A stretch of DNA of 64,000 nt from Dama dama. Taxonomy: Eukaryota; Chordata; Mammalia; Artiodactyla; Cervidae. Shown here piece by piece: positions 31,985 through 43,325 of this stretch. A program made the translations under genes and the position numbers. The notes under the pieces were generated by a model. It searched no databases. It saw nothing but the letters and a program-made list of their open reading frames with translations, and was not told the origin of the DNA. Within the stretch, counting starts at the first letter, position 1; each line of letters starts with the position of its first letter. The stretch lies in NCBI RefSeq assembly GCF_033118175.1, contig NC_083685.1, positions 126,414,501 through 126,478,500 on the forward strand, given 5' to 3'.

Positions 31985-33400
31985 CCCTTAAATACCGTTT
32001 ATAACCTGAAGACTCTTAAAATTTTATCTCCAGCTTGGACCTCGTGTTGAACTCCAGACTCATATATCCAACTGCCTACTCGATAACTCCACTTACACGT
32101 CTAATAGGCTGTGGCAGCCGTGGGAACGCTCCACTCACACCATTAATGGGAACAGGGTAACTGCCATCCCCGGACTGGCCTCACATGATGCTGAGTTTGT
32201 GCATCTGTGGGCTTCCCCCAGCTCGTGACCGAGCATGGGCTGGGGCGGGGTAAGCCAGAGAGAAGTGGGTACAGTGCAGATCCACCCCTGTGGCATGTGG
32301 ACACCCCCGCTGGCAGATTTTGGCTCAAGCACTCCCCAGGGACCTGGCTGAGCCCTTCTTAGAAATGTGCTGTGTCTGCAGACATCCCCCTCCCCAGTCT
32401 CCCTCTCCCATCTCTCTTCACAGGTGACCGTCCTGCATCTGGAAATCTCCTCTCTGACCCCTGCTCCCTCCCCTCCATCCTTCACAGCCATTTCCCCTGG
32501 AAGTCTCTTGCCCATCCTATCCTGTCTTGGCGTCTGCTCTGTGGAGGATCCAAGGCAACAGATTAGCATCTCAAACTTCAAATGTTCTAAACCAAATCAA
32601 CCAGCTCTCTCTCCCCTCCAGAAACCTACTGCTCCACCAGACCTCCAACCTCATGTTAATAAATGCCAGCTGTCTCCTGTTGCTCATGCCCCAAAGCGAT
32701 GGCAGATACTTGAGTCTCCTCTCTCTTCCATTCTCCAGCCCAGCGTCAAATCCCGTTGGCTCCCACTTCAGAGCTGGTCGAGGGCCAGACGAGCCTGGCT
32801 CTCCTCTGCACCAGCCTAAGCCGATGTCATCTCCCACCTGGATTGTCGTTAAACCCTGCTCTCTGGACAGCCTACTTCAGTCTTGCTCTGTCCCTCCCTC
32901 AGGCTGTTCTTATCACATTGCTGAGTGATGCTTTCAAGATGTCAGATTGAATCTTGGGGGTCAGTGTCTCCCAGGTGACAGTCATGAGCCACATCGCCAC
33001 CCTCACAGGTCCTCCCAACCCCCTCTAGTCTGTCCTCCACCCTGGAAGCCATGCACCATCCTTGCTGGTCATCTTCAGGCCAGCTTCCACTTTGGCGCTC
33101 TCATCTATACGCTCCTGTCAGCACACTAACTCCCTCTTCTCCTTCATGTGTCTTTACCCAGGGGCCACCTTCTCAGGCTTCCCTGACCAACGCCCTGTTC
33201 CCCTTCCTGTCCAAACACTGACATCTATTTTTGCCTCTTAAATTGGTGTATTGGTCTGACTCCTGCCATTAGAACAGAAACACCATGGAGGCAGGAGTTG
33301 GGTTTCCTCTGCTCCGCACCCCCAGGCCCACCCAGGACCCGGGGCAGGGCAGACGCTCCATAAATATTTATTGAGAGAATAAAGAGCAAACTCACCAAAG
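31985..33400 (+). mobile_element. Long L2 LINE copy, ORF2 to 3' end, split by an insertion
   Basis: The left part ends with CTCCAGACTCATATATCCAACTGCC and CTAATAGGC at 32109. The right part starts at 32561 with ATTAGCATCTCAAACTTC, exactly where L2 should continue. It runs through ACTTGAGTCTCCTCTCT, CCCACCTGGATTGTCG, TTCTCAGGCTTCCCTGACC and GCTCCATAAATATTTATTGAG. This is the longest L2 in the window. Confidence 0.82.
32110..32560. mobile_element. Unidentified ~451-bp insertion in L2, LTR-like ends
   Basis: It starts TGTGGCAG and ends CAACA/CAACAG. The flanking L2 words ATAGGC (32104-32109) and ATTAGC (32562-32567) look like a 6-bp target-site duplication with one mismatch. TG...CA ends and 4-6-bp duplications are LTR features, but I do not recognise the body as any MLT, MST or ERV LTR. 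Confidence 0.4.
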
Positions 33401-33880
33401 GACCTGGTGCATAACAGGATTTGATAAATATTGGCTTTATAAAATTGTGTTTGCTTTTATTTCATAAAATTCAGGAGCCTGTAGAACAGAAACAAAAATA
33501 ACCTATAATCCCACTGCTTTGATACCCCCTACGGACATCTTTAAAAAGATAAAAATAATACATGCAGACAGGTAGAAAATCCTATTAGGTATCAAAAGGC
33601 ATAGGATGGAAGGAAAGAGCCTTCTGCCAGGACTCTGGCACCAGCCCAGCAGTTCCACCACCCTGCCCTGCCCTGATACCCTCTTCTTGGGGGCTGAGAA
33701 GGGCTCGTCTGTGGAGGACAGGGGCAGGTGTGCCCTGGGAAGAGGTTGGAGGCTTTGGGAAGCCCTGGGAACTAGGCTACAGGTGGGTTTAGCTTATACT
33801 TTTGCCCACCAGCACAGATATAAGCCGGATCCTGTGACACTGACATTGTATGGTACCATTCCTCCAGTGAGCGCTCTCTG
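33401..33880. other. Old repeat-like AT-rich DNA, then unique DNA
   Basis: 33440-33600 (TTTATTTCATAAAATTCAGG ... AAAATAATACATGCAGACAGG) has the texture of an old LINE 3' end, which I cannot assign. Confidence 0.3.
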
Positions 33881-34116
33881 CAGCTTCTGGAGCATGTAGG
33901 AGAAAGTCCACACTCTTCTATGGGTCTCTAGGACCCTGTGAGGTCTTACTCTCCAAGCCCTGCCTCCTCATCCCTCACTACATCCCAGCCACGCCTTCCC
34001 ACGGCCTTCCCTGCCCCAGGGCCTTGGTATGTGCCGTGCTGTTCTCTCTGGAAAGCTTTCTTTCTCCTCATCACATGGCCGGCTCCCACTCAGCCTTCTC
34101 GTCTCAGCTGACATTA
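33881..34116 (+). mobile_element. L2 LINE fragment
   Basis: GGACCCTGTGAGGTCTTACTCTCC, CTCACTACATCCCAGCCACGCC and GCCCCAGGGCCTTGGTATGTGCCG are L2 ORF2 3' words. Confidence 0.72.
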
Positions 34117-34306
34117 GCAGTTCTCACACTTCAAGGAGCACCAGACTCTCCTGCAGAGCTGATGGAAACTTAGGTAGCAGGACCCCCTCGTCAGAGTTTC
34201 TGATTCAGTAGTTCTGGGACGACCTGAGAATGTTCAGTTCTCACAATTTCCCTGGTGCTGCTCTGTTGCTGGGGGGGGGCCCTACTTTGAGAACCACTGG
34301 GTTAAG
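34117..34306 (+). mobile_element. MER5A-like hAT-Charlie MITE
   Basis: CAGTTCTCACACTTCAAGGAGCACCAG start, CAGAGTTTCTGATTCAGTAGTTCTGGGACG middle, CTTTGAGAACCACTGGG end. Nearly full length (about 190 bp). It follows L2 sequence. Confidence 0.85.
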
Positions 34307-34355
34307 TGAGGCTACTTTAAGATGCTGGCTTTATGGACACCCCTCCTCCCACCTT

Positions 34356-34518
34356 TCTTTTTTTCTTTAAAAAGTTTGTTGAAAAATTTAATGATTATTA
34401 TTAGTTGTGGCCTCACCACGCTGCATGTGGAACCTTAGTTCCCTCACCAGGGATCGAACCTGCAGCCTCTGCATTGGAAGCATGGAGTCTTAACCACTGG
34501 ACCACCAAGGAAGCCCCT
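34356..34518 (-). mobile_element. CHR-type SINE, antisense
   Basis: GGCCTCACCACGCTGCATGTGGAACC, CACCAGGGATCGAACC and AACCACTGGACCACCAAGGAAGCCCC. Confidence 0.92.
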
Positions 34519-34779
34519 TCCCCACATTTCTAAGTTACGTCCCCCTGTAGCACCTTGTGCTTTTTCTTCACACCAAGTATTATCATACGATAATATATTA
34601 TGGTTATAAATATTGCAGATTTTTCATTGTAATTTTGTGTTGAAGGAATATCTTCTAATTTGCACCGGAGCAAGCATTTTGGTTTCCCGCCTCCATCCTT
34701 TCTTATGTTAAAACCGCAGCCAGGCCAATAAACAGATATTGTACAGAGTTAATCTCTCTTGCCTTTAGAAGAGAGGGAA

Positions 34780-34990
34780 CTAACATTTATTGAATGCTGT
34801 TAAGCATCGTGCACTATTATGAAGGTTTCTAGAAGAATAATAACCAACAGTGACCTCTGTTTACTGAGCATCTATTCTGTGCTGGGGAACATACTTTGCA
34901 AGGAGCTATGGCTGTTTGGTTCATTTCTGTATCCCCAGTGCCTGGCCATAGTGATGCCTAATAAATATACATACATATATTTAGTAAGTG
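34780..34990 (+). mobile_element. MIR/L2 remnant
   Basis: AACATTTATTGAATGCTG, TTTACTGAGCATCTATTCTGTGCTGGGG and CCCCAGTGCCTGGCCATAGTGATGCC resemble an ancient MIR followed by an L2 3' end. Confidence 0.5.
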
Positions 34991-36825
34991 ATTTAATGAA
35001 TAAAAATAAATGATTCTCCTACATGGGACTTTTCTTTCTTTCCTGGAGGATGGAGGGACTTCTTTCTGGGACTGGTTTTATAGACCTAGCTACTATCTGG
35101 GGCTGTCTGTAAGCGGTTAGGAGGCTGGGCTCCTTTAAGATCTTGAACCTGGTCTCACCTCTCCAGAAAGAATGAGGAGGAACCCTGGAAGCTCCGGGCA
35201 TCTTCTAGCATCCTGCAGAGGTGATGGGGAAAGGCAGACACTCCCTCATATAACAAAATAAAGGTGAAGAAGCAGGCGTGGGGACCCAGAGGCTGGTTTA
35301 TGCCCCTTAAATGCAAAGCAGAAAATAACAGGAAGATCAAAGCAAGGCCAAAAAGGAGGAGACAGAAACATATAAGGAGGGCCCAGAGAGGCGGAAAGGA
35401 AGGAGGCAGATAAAGAAAACACAAGGAGGGGATGTCCACGCTGGAGCCTGGCTTCCCTCCCTAGGTGTCCATGGGCCACCTGCCAAATCAATTGATTACA
35501 TCTGTAGGCAGAGTTGCCTTTTTATTTCACACCAATTTTCATGGGCAGCGTAAGATAAAAATGGAAGAGGTGAAGTGAATGGGGAAAGATGATTGAATGT
35601 TGCTGTAAAAAGGGAAGGTGTGAGGAAGGGAGGGCTGATCGGATGCCCAGATGCCCCAGATTGCTGGGGAGGGTGGATGGTGTCTTCCGCCCCTTTAAGC
35701 TTTTCTTTCCTTTCTTTCTTAATATATTTTTTGAAAACCTGGTTTCCCAGTGAATCGCTGGTCACAGTTCCTGCTTGGCAATAGGAACTGGTGTGCCCCA
35801 GGGCCCAGGAAGCTCGACTCTATGCTGCCCCCACACTTCCCACCCCAATTCCATCCCATACTCGGAATTTGAAGACTTGGGGACTGGGTACCCAGGTCAT
35901 GAGCAGGGTGATGTCTCACTGTCTGAACTCGACTCATCCTCTCCTGCTCCCGCAGCCTCAGTTTCCCCATCTGGGTTGCTGTGATGGTAACTCACTTGGC
36001 CGTGACACAGGGGAGCTCTAACAGGTGAGAAGTTTGAGATGTGCTCTGCAAAAGAAAGGACTACAAGCAGGCTTCCTAATCTGAGCAAATAAAAATCAAA
36101 CACTGCAAAGCAAAAGGAATGGCCCCTTCCCGGAGTGGGTACGTCTGTCCGTCCATCATGGACTGACCTTTGTGGGCTCTCGAGGGCTCCCCTGGAAGGG
36201 TCCTCCACACAGCTGAACATCTGAGCTGTGGATTCAAAGGCCAGGTGACTGGCTCTGACATCTCGGTCCTAGAAACTCTTTGTTTTAAGCCTACCATTTG
36301 GAACGTTTGGGGAGCAGGGCCCTATCAAAAGTCCTTCTGCCAAGAACCGGCTTCCAAATCCGAAGACAGTGTTCCCCATGGGATCAGAGGCAAAGGGGAG
36401 CCAGGAACTACCCCTCCCAGCTTTCCCTCCTCCATCCCAAAGCCACCAGAACATGTGGTTATCGGAACTCGCCCCTCTGTGCTGTTAAGGCGGAGCCAAA
36501 GGGGGAGACCGGGAGGCCCCGGGCTGCAGCATCTCGCTGAGTGGGGTTGGTGGTCTTTCTGTGCCAGGCCATTAAGGTAGCTCTGCTCAAAGACGTCAAT
36601 CCCTGGTCCAGAAAAGGCAAAGGAGGGCACCACCCACTACCTACACGGCCTGTGCTTACTTTCATCAGGGGGGTACGCAGTGACCTGAGACAGAGACAGT
36701 GACGCGGGGACAAGATGCTGAGACACATGCTGTCCATCAGGGGTCTGCAATTTCTCTGGACAGGGGGCTGAGCATCCCTGAGGCTCTTTATGATCCTCCA
36801 GACCCACAAAGCCAGTGCTGAAAAG
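34991..36825. other. Unique DNA, no gene recognised
   Basis: Several 100-150-codon open frames on both strands (for example 36170-36580 plus, 36459-36860 minus) overlap and lack recognisable domains. 35700-35730 is a CTTT-rich tract. Confidence 0.45.
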
Positions 36826-36827
36826 GG

Positions 36828-36942
36828 CCACAGTGCCCACTGTACAGCTGAGAAAAACAAGGCCTGGAATGGGATGTGTCAGTGAGCTCAGAGCCCACTG
36901 GAGGCAGAGAGGAGGTTTGAATCTGGGTTTGCCTACCAGGGG
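36828..36942 (+). mobile_element. MIR SINE remnant
   Basis: GCCCACTGTACAGCTGAGAAAAACAAGGC and GGAGGTTTGAATCTGGG match the MIR 3' half. Confidence 0.6.
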
Positions 36943-36948
36943 GTTTCT

Positions 36949-36984
36949 GTGTGTATGTGTGAGTGTGTGTGTGTGAGTGTGTGT

Positions 36985-37026
<42 letters not shown>
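36949..37026. repeat. (GT)n microsatellite with GAGT interruptions
   Basis: About 78 bp with two regularly spaced GAGTGTGTGTGT blocks and a final pure (GT)n run at 36991-37024. Confidence 0.97.
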
Positions 37027-37565
37027 AAGGGCGGGGGACTCTGCACAGGAAGCCTTTCAACGAAGCAGTCGGATTGAGAGGCCCTTATTTCCAGGCCAAG
37101 GTGAGCACCTAGGACAAGAGGCGAAGATGACAGGTACGTTTGCCTCGTACACTCAGAACACGACCTGCCTGGGAAGGAGCGTGTGTGGGGTTTCGTGAAA
37201 CACCTGATGAAGCTGTTGCTCGTATTTCCTCTTTACAGCTGTCTGTGCTGAGCGCTCAGGGGCCTCTTGTGAGAATCTGGTGCCCAGAGCCTGTCTCTCA
37301 GCCCGCCGGATGACAGCTCCTCTGGCCCCATCCCCTAGGGATGCAGGAGGCTGGGCTGGGGTCCGCTTAACTCTGCATCCTCCTGACACCGGCATGGTGC
37401 ATGCCGTGAGCCGCCTACCCAGCTCTGAGTTCCCAGAGAGAGGGGTCCTGAGGGGGGCAGCTGGGTGGTTGTGTCAGGGGCCCTTCCCTTTCTCACGTTG
37501 GGGAGTGGGCTGCTGCGACCCCAGGCAGCTCCCGAATAGCATTGCACTTTCCCACATGCTTTTTC

Positions 37566-37740
37566 TTGCTTTCTTTCTTTTTTTAAAGGTTTATTTATTT
37601 GACAGCACTCAGTCTTAGTTGTGGCGTGCAGATTCTTTTAGTTGCGGCATGTGGGATCCAGTTCCCCGACCAGGGCTGGAACCCTGGCCCCCTGCACTGG
37701 GAGTGCAGAGTCTTAGCCCCTAGACTGCCGGGGATGTCTC
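37566..37740 (-). mobile_element. CHR-type SINE, antisense
   Basis: TTTTAAAGGTTTATTTATTTG, GTTGCGGCATGTGGGATCC, CCCCGACCAGGGCTGGAACCC and TAGACTGCCGGGGATGTC. Confidence 0.9.
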
Positions 37741-38429
37741 TCCTTGTGCTTTTTCAAAGTCCCAGGTGACAACATATATCCCCAGGGTGGGGTGGAGGGG
37801 GAGTGGGTCCTAGCTTTTCATCTGAGATCTTGAAGCAGAGGCTGGTGCCCAGCAAATAGAACACAGAGAGGAGAGGAATTCAGGTATGAGTTCTACTTTT
37901 GCTAATTGGCAGGTGTCACTGACCGTGGCAGACCCTGTCGGTGGCCTCCCCACCCCCCGCCTCTTCGACCCACCTGGAGGTCACCATGGCCGTGATGGAC
38001 AGACCGCATGCCTGCAGAAAGCTGCCCAGCCCAACACCTGCCCTCCTGTTCCTGGGGCTGTTCTTTGGCTCTGCTAGTGAGTTTAGCCCACACGGCAGGC
38101 AGAAGTGACGGGAGTGAGATCCTTAAGCTACGGGCTCTCAACCCTGAGCTACAGGAGCTCATGGAGAAACGCGTGGCTCCCTTGCATGTTCTGCAGCCTC
38201 TTAATTGGCCGGGTGGCCCACGGTGGAAACCCACTCATTAATTCTCCTTAATTAGCTTTCCTCTCTTCCCTTTCTCTCTTCTCCACTCCCTCCCCATGCT
38301 TCTTGGAACCTACTCCAAAATAAATGACTTGCACTCACATCCTTGCCCAAAGGCATGCTTCTAGGAGAACTCAAACTTAAATACCAGCTCCCTGGTTTTA
38401 GTGGAGGCCTGTGGGGTCCCGAGATCTGG
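37741..38429. other. Unique DNA with an AATTA-rich block
   Basis: 38198-38270 contains CTTAATTGGCC, CTCATTAATTC and CCTTAATTAGC, three homeodomain-type cores within about 60 bp. No repeat family fits. The rest is featureless. Confidence 0.35.
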
Positions 38430-38515
38430 GCATCCTAGCCATGTGATACAAGGCTTGTCCCACCACCTCTTGGAGCCTCTATTTTCAGATTTGTAAGGTA
38501 AGGGTTAGTGCTCTG
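38430..38515 (+). mobile_element. MIR SINE fragment
   Basis: TAGCCATGTGATACAAGGC and GGAGCCTCTATTTTCAGATTTGTAAGG follow the MIR core. Confidence 0.55.
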
Positions 38516-38859
38516 CAGTTCTATAAAAGTCTGTTTCTTAATCATTGAAACATTATATTCATTCAGGGTTGCCACAGAGTAAAACGTAGACTATATTCTA
38601 TTCATCTAGATTGCAAGATTAAAGATCAATACAGCATTGCATAGAAGCAAGTGTTCAATTGGGTAACAAATTCTAAATAGAGCTGGGAATCAGAGAAAGG
38701 AAAGAAGTAGTCAGAGAAGGCTTCCTGTGAGTGGGGAAGTTTGAGCTAGGCCTTAAAGGATGGGTGAATCCAGGTAGGTTGGGGTCCATGCAGGGGACTG
38801 GACCATGAGAAGAGGCTTAGACCACAGTCTGAGGGTGCAGGTACTGGTACATTCATTGC

Positions 38860-39252
38860 TATGGACTGAATGTTTGTAACCTCTCCCCCAAATCCACATG
38901 TTAAAGCCCCGGCCCCCTGTAATGTGATGGTGTTAGGAGAGGGGGGCTTTTGGAGGTAATTAAGTGTATGTGAGGTCATGAGGGTGGGGTCCTCATGTTG
39001 GGATTAGTGTCCTTCAAAGAGGAGGAAGAGCGATCCAAGCTCTTTCTTTCTTTCGCATCTGACAACACAGCAAGGAGGAGGCTGTCTTCAAGCCAGGGAA
39101 AGAGACCTCCCCGGGGACTGAATCTGCTGGCATCTTGATCTTGAACTTCCCGATCTCCAGAACTGTGAGAAAGAAATGGCTGTTGTTTAATCCCCTTCTC
39201 CCCCTGCCCAATCTATGGTATTTTGTTACAGCAGCTTGAGCTGACTAAGACA
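38860..39252 (+). mobile_element. MaLR LTR, sense, complete solo LTR
   Basis: It begins TGCTATGGACTGAATGTTTG, with AAATCCACATGTTAAAGCCC and GGTGTTAGGAGAGG, then ATCTTGATCTTGAACTTCC and CCAGAACTGTGAGA. It ends TTACAGCAGCTTGAGCTGACTAAGACA. The length (about 393 bp) fits MST-type LTRs. Confidence 0.85.
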
Positions 39253-39884
39253 CCTATCATGGAGCTTCTTCAATTCTGGGTGAATAGCAATGGATCACCA
39301 CCCCTTACATGCACGGTTACCTGGCAGGTGTTAGGATTGTATGCATGTTTATTTTTCAACGAGTATCCATAATTTTCTAGAAAGAAGGAGCGACTGGAGT
39401 GTATGGATAGTTTAATAAAAACACACCATTCATCCACTTCCCTTCTCATCTCATTACCTTTCATCACATCCTCATCCCCCTACTTCCTACTCCATCCCTT
39501 GTCTCCCCGTGAGGGGACTTTGGAGACCAGTCCTGTTGGCACAGCGATTTGGCAGAGGCTGAAGGATGCTGAGGCTCTGGCCACTAAGAACCTCAGAGGT
39601 AGGAGATTTTGGACCTCAAAATGCAAATAGTCTAAGAGGCTCTGGTTAAGGAAGCAGCTTAGACACTGTTGTTTCCAGAAGGAACAGAAGACACCATTTT
39701 TGCTGTCTGTGGCTTGTATCAGGACTCGCTAGGAAAACTGCTCTCCTTTGCATGCTGGGCTGGAGGCCAATCCTATCAGAGCAGTGGCAGCCAGTTGGGT
39801 ACCCAGGACTCTTATGCCAACTTTGAGCTGAACTGTCTCCTGTCTATTTTGACTCTGGTCTCTTGGCCACTTTGAGAGGCAATA
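39253..39884. other. Unique DNA, no repeat or gene recognised
   Basis: Nothing beyond short random open frames. Confidence 0.45.
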
Positions 39885-40095
39885 AATATAGTGGCTTAGA
39901 GCACAGATACTGGAAGCCAAGCAGCCTGGGTAAAACCTGGGTGCCGCCATCTAGGGGCTGTGGGGGCTATTAAATTTCTTAACACCTCTGTGCCTCAGCT
40001 TCCCCACCTGTACAGTAAGTATGAGGATAGTGACGATCTCATGGGGTTGCTGTGATGATGAGTTACAAGTGAAGAGCTCTAAACAACTGTTAACC
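39885..40095 (+). mobile_element. MIR SINE, near complete
   Basis: GGCTTAGAGCACAGATACTGG, GCCTGGGTAAAACCTGGGTGCC, CCTCTGTGCCTCAGCTTCC and GGTTGCTGTGATGATGAGTTAC, followed by AACAACTGTTAACCACC. It runs directly into a CAT-type repeat. Confidence 0.85.
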
Positions 40096-40312
40096 ACCAT
40101 CAGTCATCATCACCACCACCATCACCATCAACAGCAGCAGCAGCAGCATCACCATCATCAACATCTCCATCACCCTCAGCATCGCCACCATCATCAACAT
40201 CTCTACCACCACCATCATCAACGTCTCTATCACCATGAGCATCACTGTCAGCATCGTCACCATCACCAACATCTCCATCGGCCTTTCTACCACCGTCATC
40301 ATCATCTATCCC
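40096..40312. repeat. Degenerate (CAT/CAC)n trinucleotide-type array
   Basis: About 215 bp of CAT, CAC and CAA triplets with a (CAG)n run at 40130-40148 and longer imperfect units (CATCATCAACATCTCCATCA-like). The His-rich translation is a by-product of the repeat. Confidence 0.93.
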
Positions 40313-40724
40313 TACAGGAAATGGGGGATCTGGTACTCAGGACTGGATTCCCGGGGACACATGCTCCAAGGGAAATTCATGCTCAGTGGAAGGAGCTAAA
40401 GGTCAATTGCCTGAGGACGTGCTCAGCCTACCCGGCCAGTGGCAGCTTCACTCAGAGCAGAACTGATACTTGCGCTCCTTTGAGCCCTGAACTGCTGCCC
40501 TGGCTCTTGGTCGGTCAGCGGTGGCCTTCCCCCACCAGGCTGGTTTCCTGTCTTTCCCGTTGGTCTAGGGTAGGACCGACTGGGCAGGTGCTGCGTGGTT
40601 CCAGGGCCCTGATAAGCCATAGGAAGGTTTAGCAACTCTCTCCTTGCCGGCCAGCACCCTCCATGCCCTCCCAGCCAGTGTACCTGCTCTCTCTCCCTCC
40701 TTCCCCCTTCTCTGCCTGAGTTCC

Positions 40725-41035
40725 CTCAGAGGAGGCCAAGGCGGGAGGTCTAATATTGCCTGGCTAATGGCTTATAGATCGTTGGCACATCGGGCCCGAT
40801 GGAAGTGTCTGTTAAGCTTGGCATTGGGAGCCTGAGTCAAATGGCCCGAGACAGATTTATGGCCATCTTCCAGGCCACGCCAGGAAAACGCTCCCTGACA
40901 GCCCTCCAGGACTCACACGCTTGGAAAACCAGGAGGGATAGAGGGAGCGTCTCCCGGCGGCACTTGGAGCCCCATGGCCTCAACCACAGTGCAGGATACC
41001 TCCAAGGTCAGAATGGAGTTGCCTGAGTGTGACAT
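40725..41035. other. Conserved-looking non-coding block
   Basis: Unique sequence with TAATATTGCCTGGCTAATGGC, TTATAGATCG, GAGTCAAATGGCC and CAGATTTATGGCC, without repeat similarity. A 75-codon frame at 40799-41026 is not recognisable. Confidence 0.3.
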
Positions 41036-41222
41036 GGGGTTTGAGCAGAGGACAGATGTCTGGATTTACCCAGAAATGAGTCCAGGAAGACTAACTAATT
41101 AGCACCAATTTAGAAAGAGGCCAGATTGACCTAGTGAAAAATTCTGAATTATGGAATTGTTAAACACAGTTTTATCACCTTCAAGAAAATAGACTGCACT
41201 AGATTCTTCTAGAGAGCACCCA

Positions 41223-41243
41223 GTGTGTGTGTGTGTGTGTGTA

Positions 41244-41283
<40 letters not shown>

Positions 41284-41295
41284 GCAGAGACAGAG
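41223..41295. repeat. Compound (GT)n(GA)n microsatellite
   Basis: GT run at 41223-41250 switches to a GA run at 41250-41278, followed by CAGAGGCAGAGACAGAG. Confidence 0.97.
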
Positions 41296-42020
41296 TGCTT
41301 ATTCTTGCCCGGAGGAAATTCCCCATGTGCCAGGGAAATGGGTGATCTACAGTTGTATTACTTGGCATTTAGTAAAATTAAATTATCAAAATGGCAATAC
41401 AGAGGTTCTTGGGGACCTACTAGAATGAGCAGATGAATGATGTGCAATTGCCCATCAACATGTTTGCATGCCAACTGGCACTTCTGCTGGGTGTGCGTGC
41501 TGCTTGCTCTTTCCTGTGGGTTAAACGCCTCCCTTGCACTCTGGTTCCAGCCTCCCCCTGCTGCTCTCCCGTCCCGGCTCCTACCTTGCACAGGTGAATG
41601 TCCAGCCCACCACGGCTGCTCCTCTGGGCTGGAAACCTGCTCATTCACCGGTGAACAGAGCACAGAGGAGCTCTTGGAGTGTTTGGAGTTCTGGAGTCTG
41701 CGCTGTCTCCTTGCCCTTGGAGGCTGGGTTTTTCCCTACCAGCTAGAGAGAATTTGCTAAGAGCTCAGAGACAGTCTCTCTGTCTTGTCAAGAGTTTTCA
41801 GAGCTGGGGTCCTCTCCTCTCTCCCCTCACTCACATCCAAGGAAGAGGTCTGGCATTTCCATCTCCTTGGCTGGCAAATTGTAAATTTGGGTCTGAGCAG
41901 AAAATATAGTGACATCAAGGTTATGCGGTCCCCAGCTGACAAGACAGATAACTCTCAGCAATCCGGCAGTTTCCATCTCCTCCTGGTCTCCCCTCTTTGC
42001 TCCACTCTTTCTTTCAACCT
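41296..42020. other. Unique DNA, no repeat or gene recognised
   Basis: Open frames of about 100 codons occur on both strands at 41358-41760 without recognisable domains. Confidence 0.4.
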
Positions 42021-42260
42021 TTTTTTTTTTTTTTTTAAAGAAAACATTTTTAGAGACTTTAATAACTGTGGAAGGATGCTGTAAGGTGGGCAGGGAAATC
42101 GATCATTTTTATTCGGTTGTGCGCGATAAAATGTAAGTTTGGACAATAAATCTTCTTACCTTGAGGGGAAAGAACAGCGTGCCTGGCCATTAACACAACT
42201 CCCATTTTGGAGATTTTAATGAATGAGTGAAGGTCTGGTCTGAGTAATTGATGGCTCCTA
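42021..42260. other. Conserved-looking AT-rich non-coding block
   Basis: After a T run it carries TTTAATAACTG, GAAATCGATCATTTTTATTCGG, GCGCGATAAAATG, GGACAATAAATC, GGCCATTAACAC, TTTTAATGAATG and GAGTAATTGATGG. It is dense in homeodomain and SOX-type words and free of repeat similarity. Confidence 0.35.
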
Positions 42261-42394
42261 CCTCCCCGCCGGGACTATGGGTTTCAGACTCAGGCTTTGG
42301 CTGGGAATGGGGCTTCCCTTCTGTCTCCAGTGCAGGCAACTGCTAGTTCCCAGTCTCCCTCTCTTTGTTGGTACTGATCTTCTGTTAGTTCTTT

Positions 42395-42482
42395 TATTTT
42401 GCTTTTAAATTAATTTTTATTGGAGTATAGTTACTTTACAATGCTGTGTAAGTTTCTACTATACAGCAAAGTGATTCACTAA
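42395..42482 (-). mobile_element. L1 3' terminal fragment, antisense
   Basis: AATTTTTATTGGAGTATAGTTACTTTACAATGC and CTACTATACAGCAAAGTGATTCA. Confidence 0.88.
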
Positions 42483-43049
42483 ATACAACTTAAGCCCCCA
42501 CCATGTGTAAGACACCATGTTTAGGAGGATCCAGATGAACATGTCAGAGCCCTGGGTAACTTGTCCCTAAGAAAGCCTTCTCTTCAAGGTCTGGGTGATG
42601 CTGAGGGTGGGGGCGGGGGGAGTGGTGAGTAATGGAAGATGCTGGGAGAGGGGGTTTTGGAGGAGTGACTTAGAGAAGGTTGCCTGGAAGAAGAAAACCA
42701 GAATTCTTATAATTTGGGGAGGGGAGCTTTAGGTAGGTTTCTGGGGGGTTGGTTTGGAAGCCAAAATATGACCCTTAGTAATGGAAATTTTGGTGTGTGT
42801 GTAGATGGGGAAGACTCTGGTTTTCTGGCCCTAAGTCATCACCTGTTCCCAAATTTTCCATCAACATTAATTGCCCATCAACACCCTAAATACTTCTCCA
42901 CTGCCCTGGACACAGTCCCATGGGATCATGGCACTGGAGGAGACGAGTGTTTTGCTGTTGGCTACAGGATGCAATTCCTGGAGCCAGATATGTTGAAGAT
43001 ACTTGCATAATCTTTGCTCCCAGTACAGTATCCTAAAAGGAAACAGCCA
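42483..43049. other. Unique DNA, no repeat or gene recognised
   Basis: 42495-42680 has a GAGGGTGGGGGCGGGGGGAGTGG G-rich stretch. Nothing else. Confidence 0.4.
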
Positions 43050-43325
43050 GAATGCTGTTGCAGTCAACTTGAGCTGCCATAAGAAAATGCAAAGTGGCTT
43101 AAACAACAGGCATTCATTTCTCACAGTTCTGGAGGCTGGGAAGTCCAAGACCAAGGTGCCAGCAGATTCTATTTCTGGTGAGGGCTTTTTTCCTGGTTTA
43201 CAGAGAGCAACCTTCCTGCTGTGTCCTCACAAGGAGGAGAAAGAACAAGGAGAAAGGAGAATGATCCCCTTTCCTTTTCTTGTAAGGGCACTAATCCGAT
43301 TATGAGGGCTCCACCCTCATAACCC

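Noticed and set aside
40021..40632. 203-codon frame with a poly-His tract
   Set aside because: The His run is the CAT/CAC repeat and the start lies in a MIR; not a histidine-rich protein.
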